DNA of 64,000 nucleotides from Hyphomonas adhaerens MHS-3 (GTDB lineage Bacteria; Pseudomonadota; Alphaproteobacteria; Caulobacterales; Hyphomonadaceae), in assembly GCF_000685235.1 (NCBI RefSeq), contig NZ_ARYH01000001.1, forward strand, positions 930,001-994,000. The letters are read 5' to 3'. The notes beneath the pieces were generated by a model. It was not told where the DNA came from and ran no database searches. It saw only the letters and a program-made list of their open reading frames with translations. Numbering within the stretch: position 1 is the first letter of the stretch; each line of letters opens with the position of its first letter. Positions 48,565-57,406 of this stretch are shown piece by piece. Both the position numbers and the translations under genes were made by a program.

Positions 48565-49254
48565 ATGCTTCGCCAGACATTCACCGCCCGGACGTCGTTC
48601 CGGTCGGGAACAATTTCTTTGCTGTGCGCAGTGATGACGGTTTTCTTCCCCACGATCTCGGCCAGCGCGGAACTGAACGTTCCGGAAAACGCCTCCGCCA
48701 ATTCCTACAACACGAGCTGGCGTTGCGATGACGGATTCCAGGAACAGGATGATGCCTGCGTGACCGTCGAAATTCCGGACAATGCCTATCTCAACAACCG
48801 GTCCTATGGCCGGGGCTGGGAATGCGTCTTTGGCTACAAGCGGGTCGATGAAGGCTGTGTCCTGATCGATCTGCCCGACAATGCCTATCTTGAGCCGTCT
48901 GGCGTCCGGTGGAGCTGCGAGCGGGGCTTCACCATCGACGATGGCAAATGCGCGCCGATCAATGTGCCCGAGAACGGCTACCTGAGCGACCTCAGTTATA
49001 ATGATGGCTGGGCGTGTGACCGCGGTTACAAGGCCGACGGCGACACCTGCGCCCGGATCAATGTGCCGGAAAACGGCTATCTCAGCACGGCCCGGTCCGG
49101 CCCCGGCTGGAAATGCGATCGCGGCTATGTCGCGTCCGGCGACTCCTGCGTGGCGATCAACGTGCCGGACAATGCCCATCTCGGCTACATGGAAGAGAGC
49201 TGGGAATGCAACAAGCCGCATGTTCAGCGCGGCGATGTCTGCGTCCTGCCATAG
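48565..49254 (+). CDS. secreted six-repeat cysteine-rich protein
   Basis: 229 residues: a 35-residue signal peptide (cleavage after ISASA) and then six tandem repeats of about 32 residues. The unit is (N/D)(V/I/L)P-(E/D)-N-x2-L...W-x-C-x2-G(Y/F)-x6-C-x2-I, with two cysteines each and twelve in the mature protein. The best units read NVPENGYL and GWxCDRGY. One disulfide per repeat is likely. No enzyme motif is present. The layout resembles small extracellular binding modules (EGF- or lectin-like in spirit, not in sequence). AAAAGGA precedes the ATG. Function unknown. Confidence 0.85.
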   Translation: MLRQTFTARTSFRSGTISLLCAVMTVFFPTISASAELNVPENASANSYNTSWRCDDGFQEQDDACVTVEIPDNAYLNNRSYGRGWECVFGYKRVDEGCVLIDLPDNAYLEPSGVRWSCERGFTIDDGKCAPINVPENGYLSDLSYNDGWACDRGYKADGDTCARINVPENGYLSTARSGPGWKCDRGYVASGDSCVAINVPDNAHLGYMEESWECNKPHVQRGDVCVLP

Positions 49255-49603
49255 CGGCCAGCACATTTGCCCGGCGTAGCCATGGCTGCCCGGCGATAAA
49301 ATCTGAATTCTGAAAAGCGCCCGCCCAGGGCAGACCACGCCCAGACCCGGCCGGACCTATCCGGACCAGGCCATGACCTGTGGCGCGACCAGGCCGGACC
49401 ATACCGGATTATGTCGGACCCTACAGGACCTCCGCAGACTACTGCCAACTGGCCCCGGCCGTGGGCCCGTTGGCATCTGTGCGGGGGGAATCTGGTAAGT
49501 AGAATAAATTTCCCCTTTTCGATTACTTTATAGCAACTAAAAAGCACTAGCCATTCTATCTCTGGGAGCAACTGGGCGAGGCCCCCAAAGCCGGGAGATG
49601 GGA
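49255..49603. other. 349-base noncoding spacer with short repeats
   Basis: No plausible gene was found. Directly after the Cys-repeat gene, TGCCCGGCG occurs twice (49268-49276 and 49287-49295) around the palindrome AGCCATGGCT. From 49351 to 49420 the words CCGGACC (49351, 49361, 49394) and CGGACC (49415) recur with two copies of ACCAGGCC (49365, 49388). CCGGACCATACCGG (49394-49407) is the exact reverse complement of a 14-mer before the TetR gene. The last 100 bases are AT-rich and probably carry the promoter of the PAP2 gene. Confidence 0.6.
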
Positions 49604-50611
49604 ATGCCAAGATGGCTAATCGTATTTACGACAATTACGGTCGGGCTGACCGGCGCGGCCTTTGTCCTGTCGGGCCTTGCACAGACACCGTTGCCGAACC
49701 CATTCCACGGCTCGTTCCTGACCTCGTCGGCGCTGATGCTGAATGTCGGCATCTGGGCCATTGTCTGGCATGCGGCCTATCTGCTGTTCATTGAGAAGGA
49801 CCTGCGCCTGCGCCGGCTGGCGGCGTTTTCCGCGGGGTTGTTCTCGCGCCACAATATCTACCACCGCATCCTGCCGGTACTGCTGACCAGTCTCTTCCTG
49901 GGCGCCTTTACGGCCTACAAGATCATGATCCCGCTGGTGAATCCGTTTTCCCACGATGCGATGTTCAGCGACCTGGACCGGATGATCTTCGGCACGGACC
50001 CATGGCGCCTCACGCACGCGCTGGTCGGGCCGACGGGCACGGCCGTTATCGACTATGTCTATGTGCTGTGGTTCCCGGCCTTCCTGATCATACCAATCCT
50101 TGTCAGCCTGTTTTGTGACATGGGCATCCGTAAACGGTATTTCTTCAGCTTCATCGGCGTCTGGGGATTGCTGGGGCTGGGGCTGGCCACGCTGTGGTCG
50201 TCAGCCGGCCCGTGCTTCCTGGAACTGATCGGCCACCCTTACCAGGACCGGTATGCAGACCTGCTGCCGGTTGCGGGCGCGCCCTATGCCATGGTCGGGC
50301 AGGAATATCTCGCCCAGGGCTATCGCGAGGGCGGCATGGGGATCGCGAAGGGGATTTCGGCGATGCCTTCGATCCACGTCTCCGTGGCGGCGCTCTATGT
50401 GCTGCTGGCCCGGCAATGCCACAGGGTGTTCCTGGTGCCGGCCCTGATCTTCTATGCGCTGATCCTGTTCGGCTCTGTGCACCTTGGATACCATTACTTC
50501 GTGGACGGTATTGCCGGCACGGCCGGCACGGTTGGAATCTGGTGGATGGTCGGCAAGCTGGTCTCGCGCCCGGCGCCCGCCGAAGAGACGATGGGTGTGC
50601 CCGCGGCCTGA
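49604..50611 (+). CDS. Aur1/Ipt1-like PAP2_3 membrane enzyme
   Basis: 335-residue membrane protein of the PAP2 superfamily, inositolphosphotransferase-like branch. It has SAMPSIHVSVA and SVHLGYHYFVDGIAG, the two histidine-bearing catalytic motifs. Six or so hydrophobic helices surround them. ATG 49604 is preferred to ATG 49598 because GGGAG lies 6 bases before it. The family moves phospho-head groups between lipids (as in yeast inositol-phosphoceramide synthase). A role in sphingolipid or phospholipid head-group exchange is plausible in alphaproteobacteria that make ceramides; not proven here. Confidence 0.85.
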   Translation: MPRWLIVFTTITVGLTGAAFVLSGLAQTPLPNPFHGSFLTSSALMLNVGIWAIVWHAAYLLFIEKDLRLRRLAAFSAGLFSRHNIYHRILPVLLTSLFLGAFTAYKIMIPLVNPFSHDAMFSDLDRMIFGTDPWRLTHALVGPTGTAVIDYVYVLWFPAFLIIPILVSLFCDMGIRKRYFFSFIGVWGLLGLGLATLWSSAGPCFLELIGHPYQDRYADLLPVAGAPYAMVGQEYLAQGYREGGMGIAKGISAMPSIHVSVAALYVLLARQCHRVFLVPALIFYALILFGSVHLGYHYFVDGIAGTAGTVGIWWMVGKLVSRPAPAEETMGVPAA

Positions 50612-50660
50612 AGCCGTGTCCTGAACCCACAGACTGACCCGGACGTTTGCCCTCAATGCG

Positions 50661-51092
50661 TCAGGGCAGCATCACGGCGCCGCCTTTCCAGAAGATCGCA
50701 ATCAGGATGGATGCCGCCGACACGATCAGTGACAGCGCCGCCATGCGGGTGGAGATGCGGAAGCGTTTCGTGTCTTCCTGCAAATCGGCCAGCACGCTGG
50801 CCAGCAGGGGGAAGTTCACGCAGTGCGCATCCCGCCCGATGCGCAGGCTGAACACGTTCACACTGTCGCCATCGCCGGTGTGCGAGCCGTATTTGGCGTT
50901 CATGTGATAATAGAGCCGGCCGAAGATCAGGTCCGGGTCACAGCGGAAGCGCCTGGCCAGCACGTCGATATCGATCGGCACCCAGATCTTTGTCGAGCGG
51001 GTCTTGGTCTCGTCCGAGAAGTCAGAGAATTCGCGATCATAGCGCCGGTAGATTTCCGCCAGCAGGCGCTCATCCGTCGGGATCTTCGCCAT
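50661..51092 (-). CDS. tail-anchored protein of unknown function
   Basis: 143 residues. A soluble N-terminal part with a winged-helix-like look (AEIYRRYDREFSD..., IDVLARRFRCDPDLIFGRLYYHMNAKYG) is followed by one C-terminal membrane helix (MAALSLIVSAASILIAIFW). GGAGGGGAG precedes the ATG. Two or three polar/charged clusters but no known motif. Convergent with the PAP2 gene. Next to a low-GC gene, so it may be part of the same accessory patch. Confidence 0.65.
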   Translation of the reverse strand: MAKIPTDERLLAEIYRRYDREFSDFSDETKTRSTKIWVPIDIDVLARRFRCDPDLIFGRLYYHMNAKYGSHTGDGDSVNVFSLRIGRDAHCVNFPLLASVLADLQEDTKRFRISTRMAALSLIVSAASILIAIFWKGGAVMLP

Positions 51093-51203
51093 CGGTCTCC
51101 CCTCCGCTTGGCTGTGTGCCGAGGATGGCAGGGGAGGGGTGGGGTGGCAAGAGCACCGCTTTTGATGCGAATGGGAGAGAGGCCAACCGTGGAAGCGATG
51201 ATT

Positions 51204-52007
51204 TCAAATGAGACGGTGCGCATTAGTCAGATGCAGCACTGAAATTAGACCCAGTGCAATCGTCGGGGCAATTCGCATCGCGTCGAGCAAGACAGCAGAT
51301 ATCCCAATCAGCACCTTTGCTATTGGGTTCAATACCAAGCGTCTCTCAAGGGATAATTCCAATTCTGTCTGCCGTTGCGTGAGTCCGGTTTTGGCATTCT
51401 GAATTGATGCAACCTGATCTTTGTACTTTGATATCTCGTCCAAAATGTCATCATCACTTCGATCCTCGAAATATTTTGAACGATTCAGATGGATAGTATT
51501 GTTTACGTTTGGTGCCCCCGGCATTTCTTCAAGCGTAGATGCAAACTCTCTTCGATCAAGACGTTCCAAAAAGAACCGTGCCTCGCGAATAAATATGTTC
51601 GTGCGCACGATGGCCTGAATGCGCAAATTGTCCACTTTACTAATTTCTTCGTGGAGTTGTTTGAGCCGCTCATCTTTGGCCTTTGTCTGCTCAATGTTGA
51701 TTCGAGTAAATGTGTCGGCAAGAAAGTCAGGGTATTTGGCGATTAATCCGGGTAGCTGAAAAAGTGTAAACAGCGATATGAATATCACACCGGAGAAAAG
51801 AGCATTGTGGATAACAAAGTTGTTCTCCTCGGAGAACGAAAAGATTAGAATTTTGCCGTCGATGGAAAATGCTTTGTACTCCATCAATATGGCGAACACG
51901 AAGAGGATTACAGCCCACTTCCGCTGTGTGATGGCTTTGGCGCGGAAGTAGGCGTCGTTTTCATCTGTGTCTTGGTCTGAAAATAGTGCCTTCAGCCAGT
52001 TTTGCAT
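51204..52007 (-). CDS. low-GC orphan membrane protein with coiled-coil
   Basis: 267 residues. Two N-terminal hydrophobic helices (KWAVILFVFAILMEY; HNALFSGVIFISLFTLFQLPG) precede a long charged, coiled-coil-like cytoplasmic or periplasmic segment (about residues 105-225). C-terminal hydrophobic helices end the protein (LIGISAVLLDAM; APTIALGLISVLHL). The codons are clearly more AT-rich than all neighbours (many AAA, ATT, TTT), which suggests recent transfer. It ends 111 bases from the tail-anchored protein gene, and argG ends 5 bases upstream of its start. I do not recognise the family. Confidence 0.7.
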   Translation of the reverse strand: MQNWLKALFSDQDTDENDAYFRAKAITQRKWAVILFVFAILMEYKAFSIDGKILIFSFSEENNFVIHNALFSGVIFISLFTLFQLPGLIAKYPDFLADTFTRINIEQTKAKDERLKQLHEEISKVDNLRIQAIVRTNIFIREARFFLERLDRREFASTLEEMPGAPNVNNTIHLNRSKYFEDRSDDDILDEISKYKDQVASIQNAKTGLTQRQTELELSLERRLVLNPIAKVLIGISAVLLDAMRIAPTIALGLISVLHLTNAHRLI

Positions 52008-52011
52008 ATTC

Positions 52012-53253
<1,242 letters not shown>

Positions 53254-53364
53254 GGAGAATTTTTCCCTGAGCGCTGCAGCTTGAGGCTGTTGCATTAAGG
53301 CGACGGCGGGGCGCTGACAAGCGGGGAGCCGCTTTCAAGACGCTTTCGATGCGCCATGGTTTTC

Positions 53365-53408
53365 GTTACATTAATCGTTTACCGTAACTTAGAGGGCAGG
53401 TTAATCGT
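53365..53408. promoter_or_regulatory. candidate operator region upstream of TolA-like gene
   Basis: An inverted repeat GTTAC (53365) / GTAAC (53384) and a direct repeat TTAATCGT (53371 and 53401, 30 bases apart, near three helical turns). They lie between divergent argG and the TolA-like gene. The regulator is unknown. Confidence 0.3.
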
Positions 53409-53429
53409 CTGCACTGTGGGGTTAAGGTC

Positions 53430-55511
53430 ATGATCGACAGGCAAAACGACGGAAACGGCACAGCTGGCAAGACGGCTGGCAAGGCCGCCGATCCGGGATC
53501 TTTCCGGGCCAGACTGATGGCGCGAAAGGCGGCGCGGCCGCAGTCCACGCTCGCCATCGACTCCGGCATCGTCTACCGGCCCGGCGCCTCCAGCACGCCG
53601 GAAAGCCGCCGCGCGGCCGATGCCGTGCGCGAAGAGGCCCGCCGGCGCCGCGCCGAAGCAGAGGCAGCAGCCAAGGCTGACGCCGCCGCCCGGGCAGAGG
53701 CCGAGCGCATCCGCGCCGCAACGGCTGTCGAAGTCCCGGCCGCTGAGGCAAAAACGCCGCCGAGCGATGAGGAACTGGTCTCGGTCATCGAGGAAGTTGC
53801 CGCCCGCAAGGACGAAGAGCGCCGCGCCCCTTCACCTGCGATGGCGCCAGCGATCATCCCGGCCGCAGCTGCGGCTGTGGACCATCCGAATGTCCGCCCG
53901 CATGTCGCTGAGCACGCGGCGCACGAAGACGTCTCCACCCGTCTGGGTGATGTCTCTCAGCTGGCCTTTGCCGGCCTCGCCATCCTGGGCCTCGCAGGCC
54001 TCTCCGTGCTGGCCGCGCAGAACGCCCTGAAGCACAATGACAAGACCGGCGACCCCGCCACAGACAATACCGAAACGGGCACGACCGAAACCGGCGCGCT
54101 CGCCCCGGCGCTGAAACCGGGCGGGGCCTCTGCCGTCGCGCTCGCCAGCGCTGCCGAGCCCGCCGCCCCGAAGGCCTGGTTCAACTATCAGGGCGTTGCC
54201 GACATGCTGGCCGAGCGCAAGGCCGGGATGGAGGCCGAAGCGAAGCTCGCCCGGGAAGCGGCCGAAAAAGAAGCCCGCCTGCGCGCCGCCAAGGCCATCG
54301 CCAATGCCGAAGCCGTCCGTGTGGCCGAGGCCGAAGCTGCTGCCGCAGCAGCCGCTGAAGAGGCGCGTCTCGCCGAGGAAGCTGAACGCCAGCGCCTCGC
54401 CGAGGCTGAAGCCACCCGCGTGGCACAGGCAGAGGCCGACCGGCTCGCCCGTCTCGAAGCCCAGCGGCAGGCCGCCGCCGAGGCCGAAGCCCAGCGCCTG
54501 GCAGATCTTGAAGCCAAACGCCTCGCCGAAGCCGATGCAGAGGCCCAGCGCCTTGCCGATCTCGATACGCAGCGCCTCGCCAAACTTCGCGCTGACCGCG
54601 AAGCCGCCGAGGCTGCGGCCCGTCAGGAAGCGTTCGAACTGGCCAAGTCGCAGGAGGCAGACCGTCTTCGCCTTGCTGCCCTGAAAGCGCAGGCAGAGGC
54701 CGATGCGGCCGAAGCGCGCCGCCTGGAACAGATCGCTGCACAGGCCGCCGCAGATCGTCTCGCCGCCGAGAAACTGGTCGCGGAACAACAGGCCCGCACG
54801 GCAAACCTTCAGAAAGTTGCCGCGCCTGCTGCCGTGTCTGAGCCCGTTCCGGAAACACGGGCGGCGCCCGAAGCCCCGGCGCCGAAGCCCATCGTCTTCA
54901 CCGCCTATGAAGGCCCGGTGCCGGTCCCGGCCTCTCACAAGCCGGAAAAGCCAGCCCAGCTGATCCGCGCCTCCTACACGCCGGATGAAGGCAAGACCGT
55001 CACCCGCAAGCCGCCCGCTGCGCTGACCGCCAGCAAGGCCGACGTCCGTGACTTTGCAGAGACATCCGGCCTGCAGACGCCGGAAGCCTTCCTTGCCGGC
55101 CGGATCGAGCGGACGTCCGCTGAGCCCCTGATGACCGAGGATATGGAACTGGTGCGTCAGGCCTTCCGCAGCATCCTCGACAATGGGTCAGACGGCTCGA
55201 AACAGGCGATCATCACGCCGGACAACCGCACGCTGACCATCGTTCTTGAACGGACGGTGTCACGCGAGATGGGCCAGTCCACTGTGCGCACCGTCACTTA
55301 CACGCCGGGCGTCAGCAAGGTGACCCGTGTGGTCACCGAACAGGCGCCCGTCACGGTCAGCGTGATGTGCCGGGATGTGGCCTATGCCTTTGCCGGGCAG
55401 GAGCGTGGCCGGTTTGCCGCCTGTCAGGCACCGGATGGCGGCTGGACCCTGGCCCGCGCCACCGATGTGGTGAAGGTCACGACGGCCAGCCTGCCTAATT
55501 CTGCGTCCTGA
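53430..55511 (+). CDS. TolA-like alanine-rich coiled-coil membrane protein
   Basis: 693-residue single-pass protein. A cytoplasmic N-part with an alanine/arginine coiled-coil (about 60-130) leads to one membrane helix (about 178-196). A very long alanine/glutamate/leucine coiled-coil (about 255-490) of repeating EAxRLA units follows, then a proline-rich linker. The C-terminal folded domain (about 545-690) holds two cysteines (VMCRDVAYAF; FAACQAP). The plan is that of TolA: anchor, long helix crossing the periplasm, and a C-terminal binding domain. No Tol-Pal genes are adjacent, so it is a TolA-like spacer protein of unknown partner. Confidence 0.8.
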   Translation: MIDRQNDGNGTAGKTAGKAADPGSFRARLMARKAARPQSTLAIDSGIVYRPGASSTPESRRAADAVREEARRRRAEAEAAAKADAAARAEAERIRAATAVEVPAAEAKTPPSDEELVSVIEEVAARKDEERRAPSPAMAPAIIPAAAAAVDHPNVRPHVAEHAAHEDVSTRLGDVSQLAFAGLAILGLAGLSVLAAQNALKHNDKTGDPATDNTETGTTETGALAPALKPGGASAVALASAAEPAAPKAWFNYQGVADMLAERKAGMEAEAKLAREAAEKEARLRAAKAIANAEAVRVAEAEAAAAAAAEEARLAEEAERQRLAEAEATRVAQAEADRLARLEAQRQAAAEAEAQRLADLEAKRLAEADAEAQRLADLDTQRLAKLRADREAAEAAARQEAFELAKSQEADRLRLAALKAQAEADAAEARRLEQIAAQAAADRLAAEKLVAEQQARTANLQKVAAPAAVSEPVPETRAAPEAPAPKPIVFTAYEGPVPVPASHKPEKPAQLIRASYTPDEGKTVTRKPPAALTASKADVRDFAETSGLQTPEAFLAGRIERTSAEPLMTEDMELVRQAFRSILDNGSDGSKQAIITPDNRTLTIVLERTVSREMGQSTVRTVTYTPGVSKVTRVVTEQAPVTVSVMCRDVAYAFAGQERGRFAACQAPDGGWTLARATDVVKVTTASLPNSAS

Positions 55512-55932
55512 CGGAAGCTGCCCTGCCTGACGCCGCATGGGCCTCGGCCCTGCGGACAAGGTGTTTCTCCACGATGCGATAATTCTTCCGGTTCGACCGG
55601 TAGAAGATGTCGAACACATCCCCGGCGATCGGAAGCGACCCCAATACCGTGTCGATGACAAGGTTCCAGACAATCCCGATGGAGGCCGATGCGGGCAGTT
55701 TCAGCCGCCACGCCGTGACGAGGGCGTGCAGGCCAATGGCGCCGGTCGCCGCGTCTCCGACAACAGGGACCAGCCCCAGCACGGAATCGAGGCCGAATTT
55801 CACGCCCAGCAGGCCAAACCGGGAATCGAGCAGCCGGGAAAACGCATCCAGCGCGGCAAGTTCCTGGCCGATGGTGCGCCCATGCGGCAGCATCATGGCG
55901 CGGATTTCCTCGTCGGTATGTTTCCTGGCCAT
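55495..55932 (-). CDS. DUF4112 protein
   Basis: 145-residue protein with the DUF4112 pattern: a hydrophobic hairpin (FGLDSVLGLVPVVGDAATGAIGLHALVTAW) and a second one (IGIVWNLVIDTVLGSLPIAGDVFDIFYRSNRKN). It is probably membrane-associated. The start at 55932 has GGGAGAG 6 bases upstream. It overlaps the convergent TolA-like gene by 17 bases. Function unknown. Confidence 0.85.
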   Translation of the reverse strand: MARKHTDEEIRAMMLPHGRTIGQELAALDAFSRLLDSRFGLLGVKFGLDSVLGLVPVVGDAATGAIGLHALVTAWRLKLPASASIGIVWNLVIDTVLGSLPIAGDVFDIFYRSNRKNYRIVEKHLVRRAEAHAASGRAASVRTQN

Positions 55933-56003
55933 TTGTCTCTCCCGCGGTGCCGGGAAAGCTTGCCGCAATTGCCAGCCTGCGCAAAGCCTGCTGAATGACA
56001 GGC

Positions 56004-56354
56004 ATGAGCGATACGAACGAAACCCATGTCTACAAATTGCTGACCGGGGCTGACTGGAAAGCCGCCTCGGCCAATGGGGTGACCAGCGCCGCGATCGACG
56101 AGACCGATGGCTATGTCCATCTCTCAACCCGGTCACAGGTGGCCGAGACCGCAAAGCTGCACTTTGCCGGGGCAGAGGGCGTGCGCCTGTTGCGCTTCGC
56201 CGTGGCAGACCTGCCGCCGCTGACCTGGGAGGCGAGCCGGGGCGGGCAGATGTTCCCGCATCTTTATGCCCCGCTTGAAGTGTCCCTGGCCGACGCCGTC
56301 TGGCAGTTGCTGCCGGGACCTGACGGCGCGTTGCGCTTCCCGGAGGTATACTGA
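56004..56354 (+). CDS. DUF952 protein
   Basis: 116-residue cytoplasmic protein. The family signature is visible: VYKLLTGADWKAA..., DGYVHLSTRSQVAETAKLHF, MFPHLYAPL. DUF952 proteins have a fold near ADP-ribosyl-binding or -transferase domains, with unknown role. ATG 55995 would add three residues; neither start has a strong ribosome site. The stop overlaps the pyrD start by one base, so the pair is coupled. Confidence 0.87.
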   Translation: MSDTNETHVYKLLTGADWKAASANGVTSAAIDETDGYVHLSTRSQVAETAKLHFAGAEGVRLLRFAVADLPPLTWEASRGGQMFPHLYAPLEVSLADAVWQLLPGPDGALRFPEVY

Positions 56355-57406
56355 TGAGCCTGACCGGTCTCGGCGCGGAAATCGTGAAATTGCTGCCGCC
56401 GGAAGCGGCGCATACGGCCACCATCAAGGCGCTGAAACTGCGCCTTGGTGTGCCGCTGAACCCGCCATTGGCCAATCCGGCGCTGGAGGTCGTGCTGCCG
56501 AAGTCCGGCCTGAAGCTGCCGTCGCCTGTCGGGCTGGCGGCCGGGTTCGACAAGAATTGCGATGTGCCGGATGCGATGGCGAAGTTCGGGTTCGGCTTTG
56601 TGGAATGCGGCACGGTCACCCCGCGCCCACAGCCTGGCAATCCAAAGCCGCGCCTGTTCCGCCTGAGTGAAGACCGGGCCGTGATCAACCGGATGGGGTT
56701 CAACAATGCGGGGCTCGATTATTTCGTCCGCAACCTGAAAACCTATCATGGCGAAGTGCCGGTGGGCGCGAATGTCGGTGCCAACAAGGATAGTGAAGAC
56801 CGGATCGCGGATTATGTGACCGGCATCGAAGCGGTCGCCCCGCATGCAGACTATGTGACGATCAATATCTCGTCGCCCAACACGCCGGGTCTGCGCGGCC
56901 TGCAGGACCGCGCCTCGCTGGAAGCCTTGCTGACCGCCTGTGGGGCTGCCGCCCGGGCGGACAAGCCGGTTTTCCTGAAAGTGGCGCCGGATCTCGACGA
57001 ACAAGCCATCGCCGACATTGTGGATATGGTGCGCGGGCCGGGCGCGTGGCTGTCTGGCCTGATCGTGTCCAATACGACACTGGCCCGGCCGGAGACGCTG
57101 CAAAGCGCCCATAAGGGTGAAACGGGCGGATTGTCCGGCGCGCCGCTGATGACTCCGTCGACGGAGGTTCTGGCAGCTTTTGCCCGCGCGCTGAAAGGTG
57201 AATTCGACCTGATTGGGGCAGGAGGGATCGCCAGTGCGGCAGATGCCTATGCCAAGATCCGTGCCGGGGCGAATGCCGTGCAGCTTTATTCCGCCATGGT
57301 CTATGAAGGGCCGGGTCTCGCGCAGGACATCAATCGCGCTTTGCCGGACCTGATCAGGGCAGACGGATATGCCACACTGGCCGATGCGGTCGGAACCGCG
57401 CTCTAG
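56354..57406 (+). CDS. pyrD: dihydroorotate dehydrogenase (quinone), class 2
   Basis: 350-residue FMN enzyme that oxidises dihydroorotate to orotate and passes electrons to ubiquinone in the membrane. It has PVGLAAGFDKNCDVP, VECGTVTPRPQPGNPKPRLFRL, NISSPNTPGLR (with the catalytic serine loop), SNTTLARP and GAGGIASAADAYAKIRAGA. The N-terminal extension with a hydrophobic/amphipathic helix marks class 2. It is coupled to DUF952 and convergent with the MATE gene through a shared CTAG. Confidence 0.96.
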   Translation: MSLTGLGAEIVKLLPPEAAHTATIKALKLRLGVPLNPPLANPALEVVLPKSGLKLPSPVGLAAGFDKNCDVPDAMAKFGFGFVECGTVTPRPQPGNPKPRLFRLSEDRAVINRMGFNNAGLDYFVRNLKTYHGEVPVGANVGANKDSEDRIADYVTGIEAVAPHADYVTINISSPNTPGLRGLQDRASLEALLTACGAAARADKPVFLKVAPDLDEQAIADIVDMVRGPGAWLSGLIVSNTTLARPETLQSAHKGETGGLSGAPLMTPSTEVLAAFARALKGEFDLIGAGGIASAADAYAKIRAGANAVQLYSAMVYEGPGLAQDINRALPDLIRADGYATLADAVGTAL

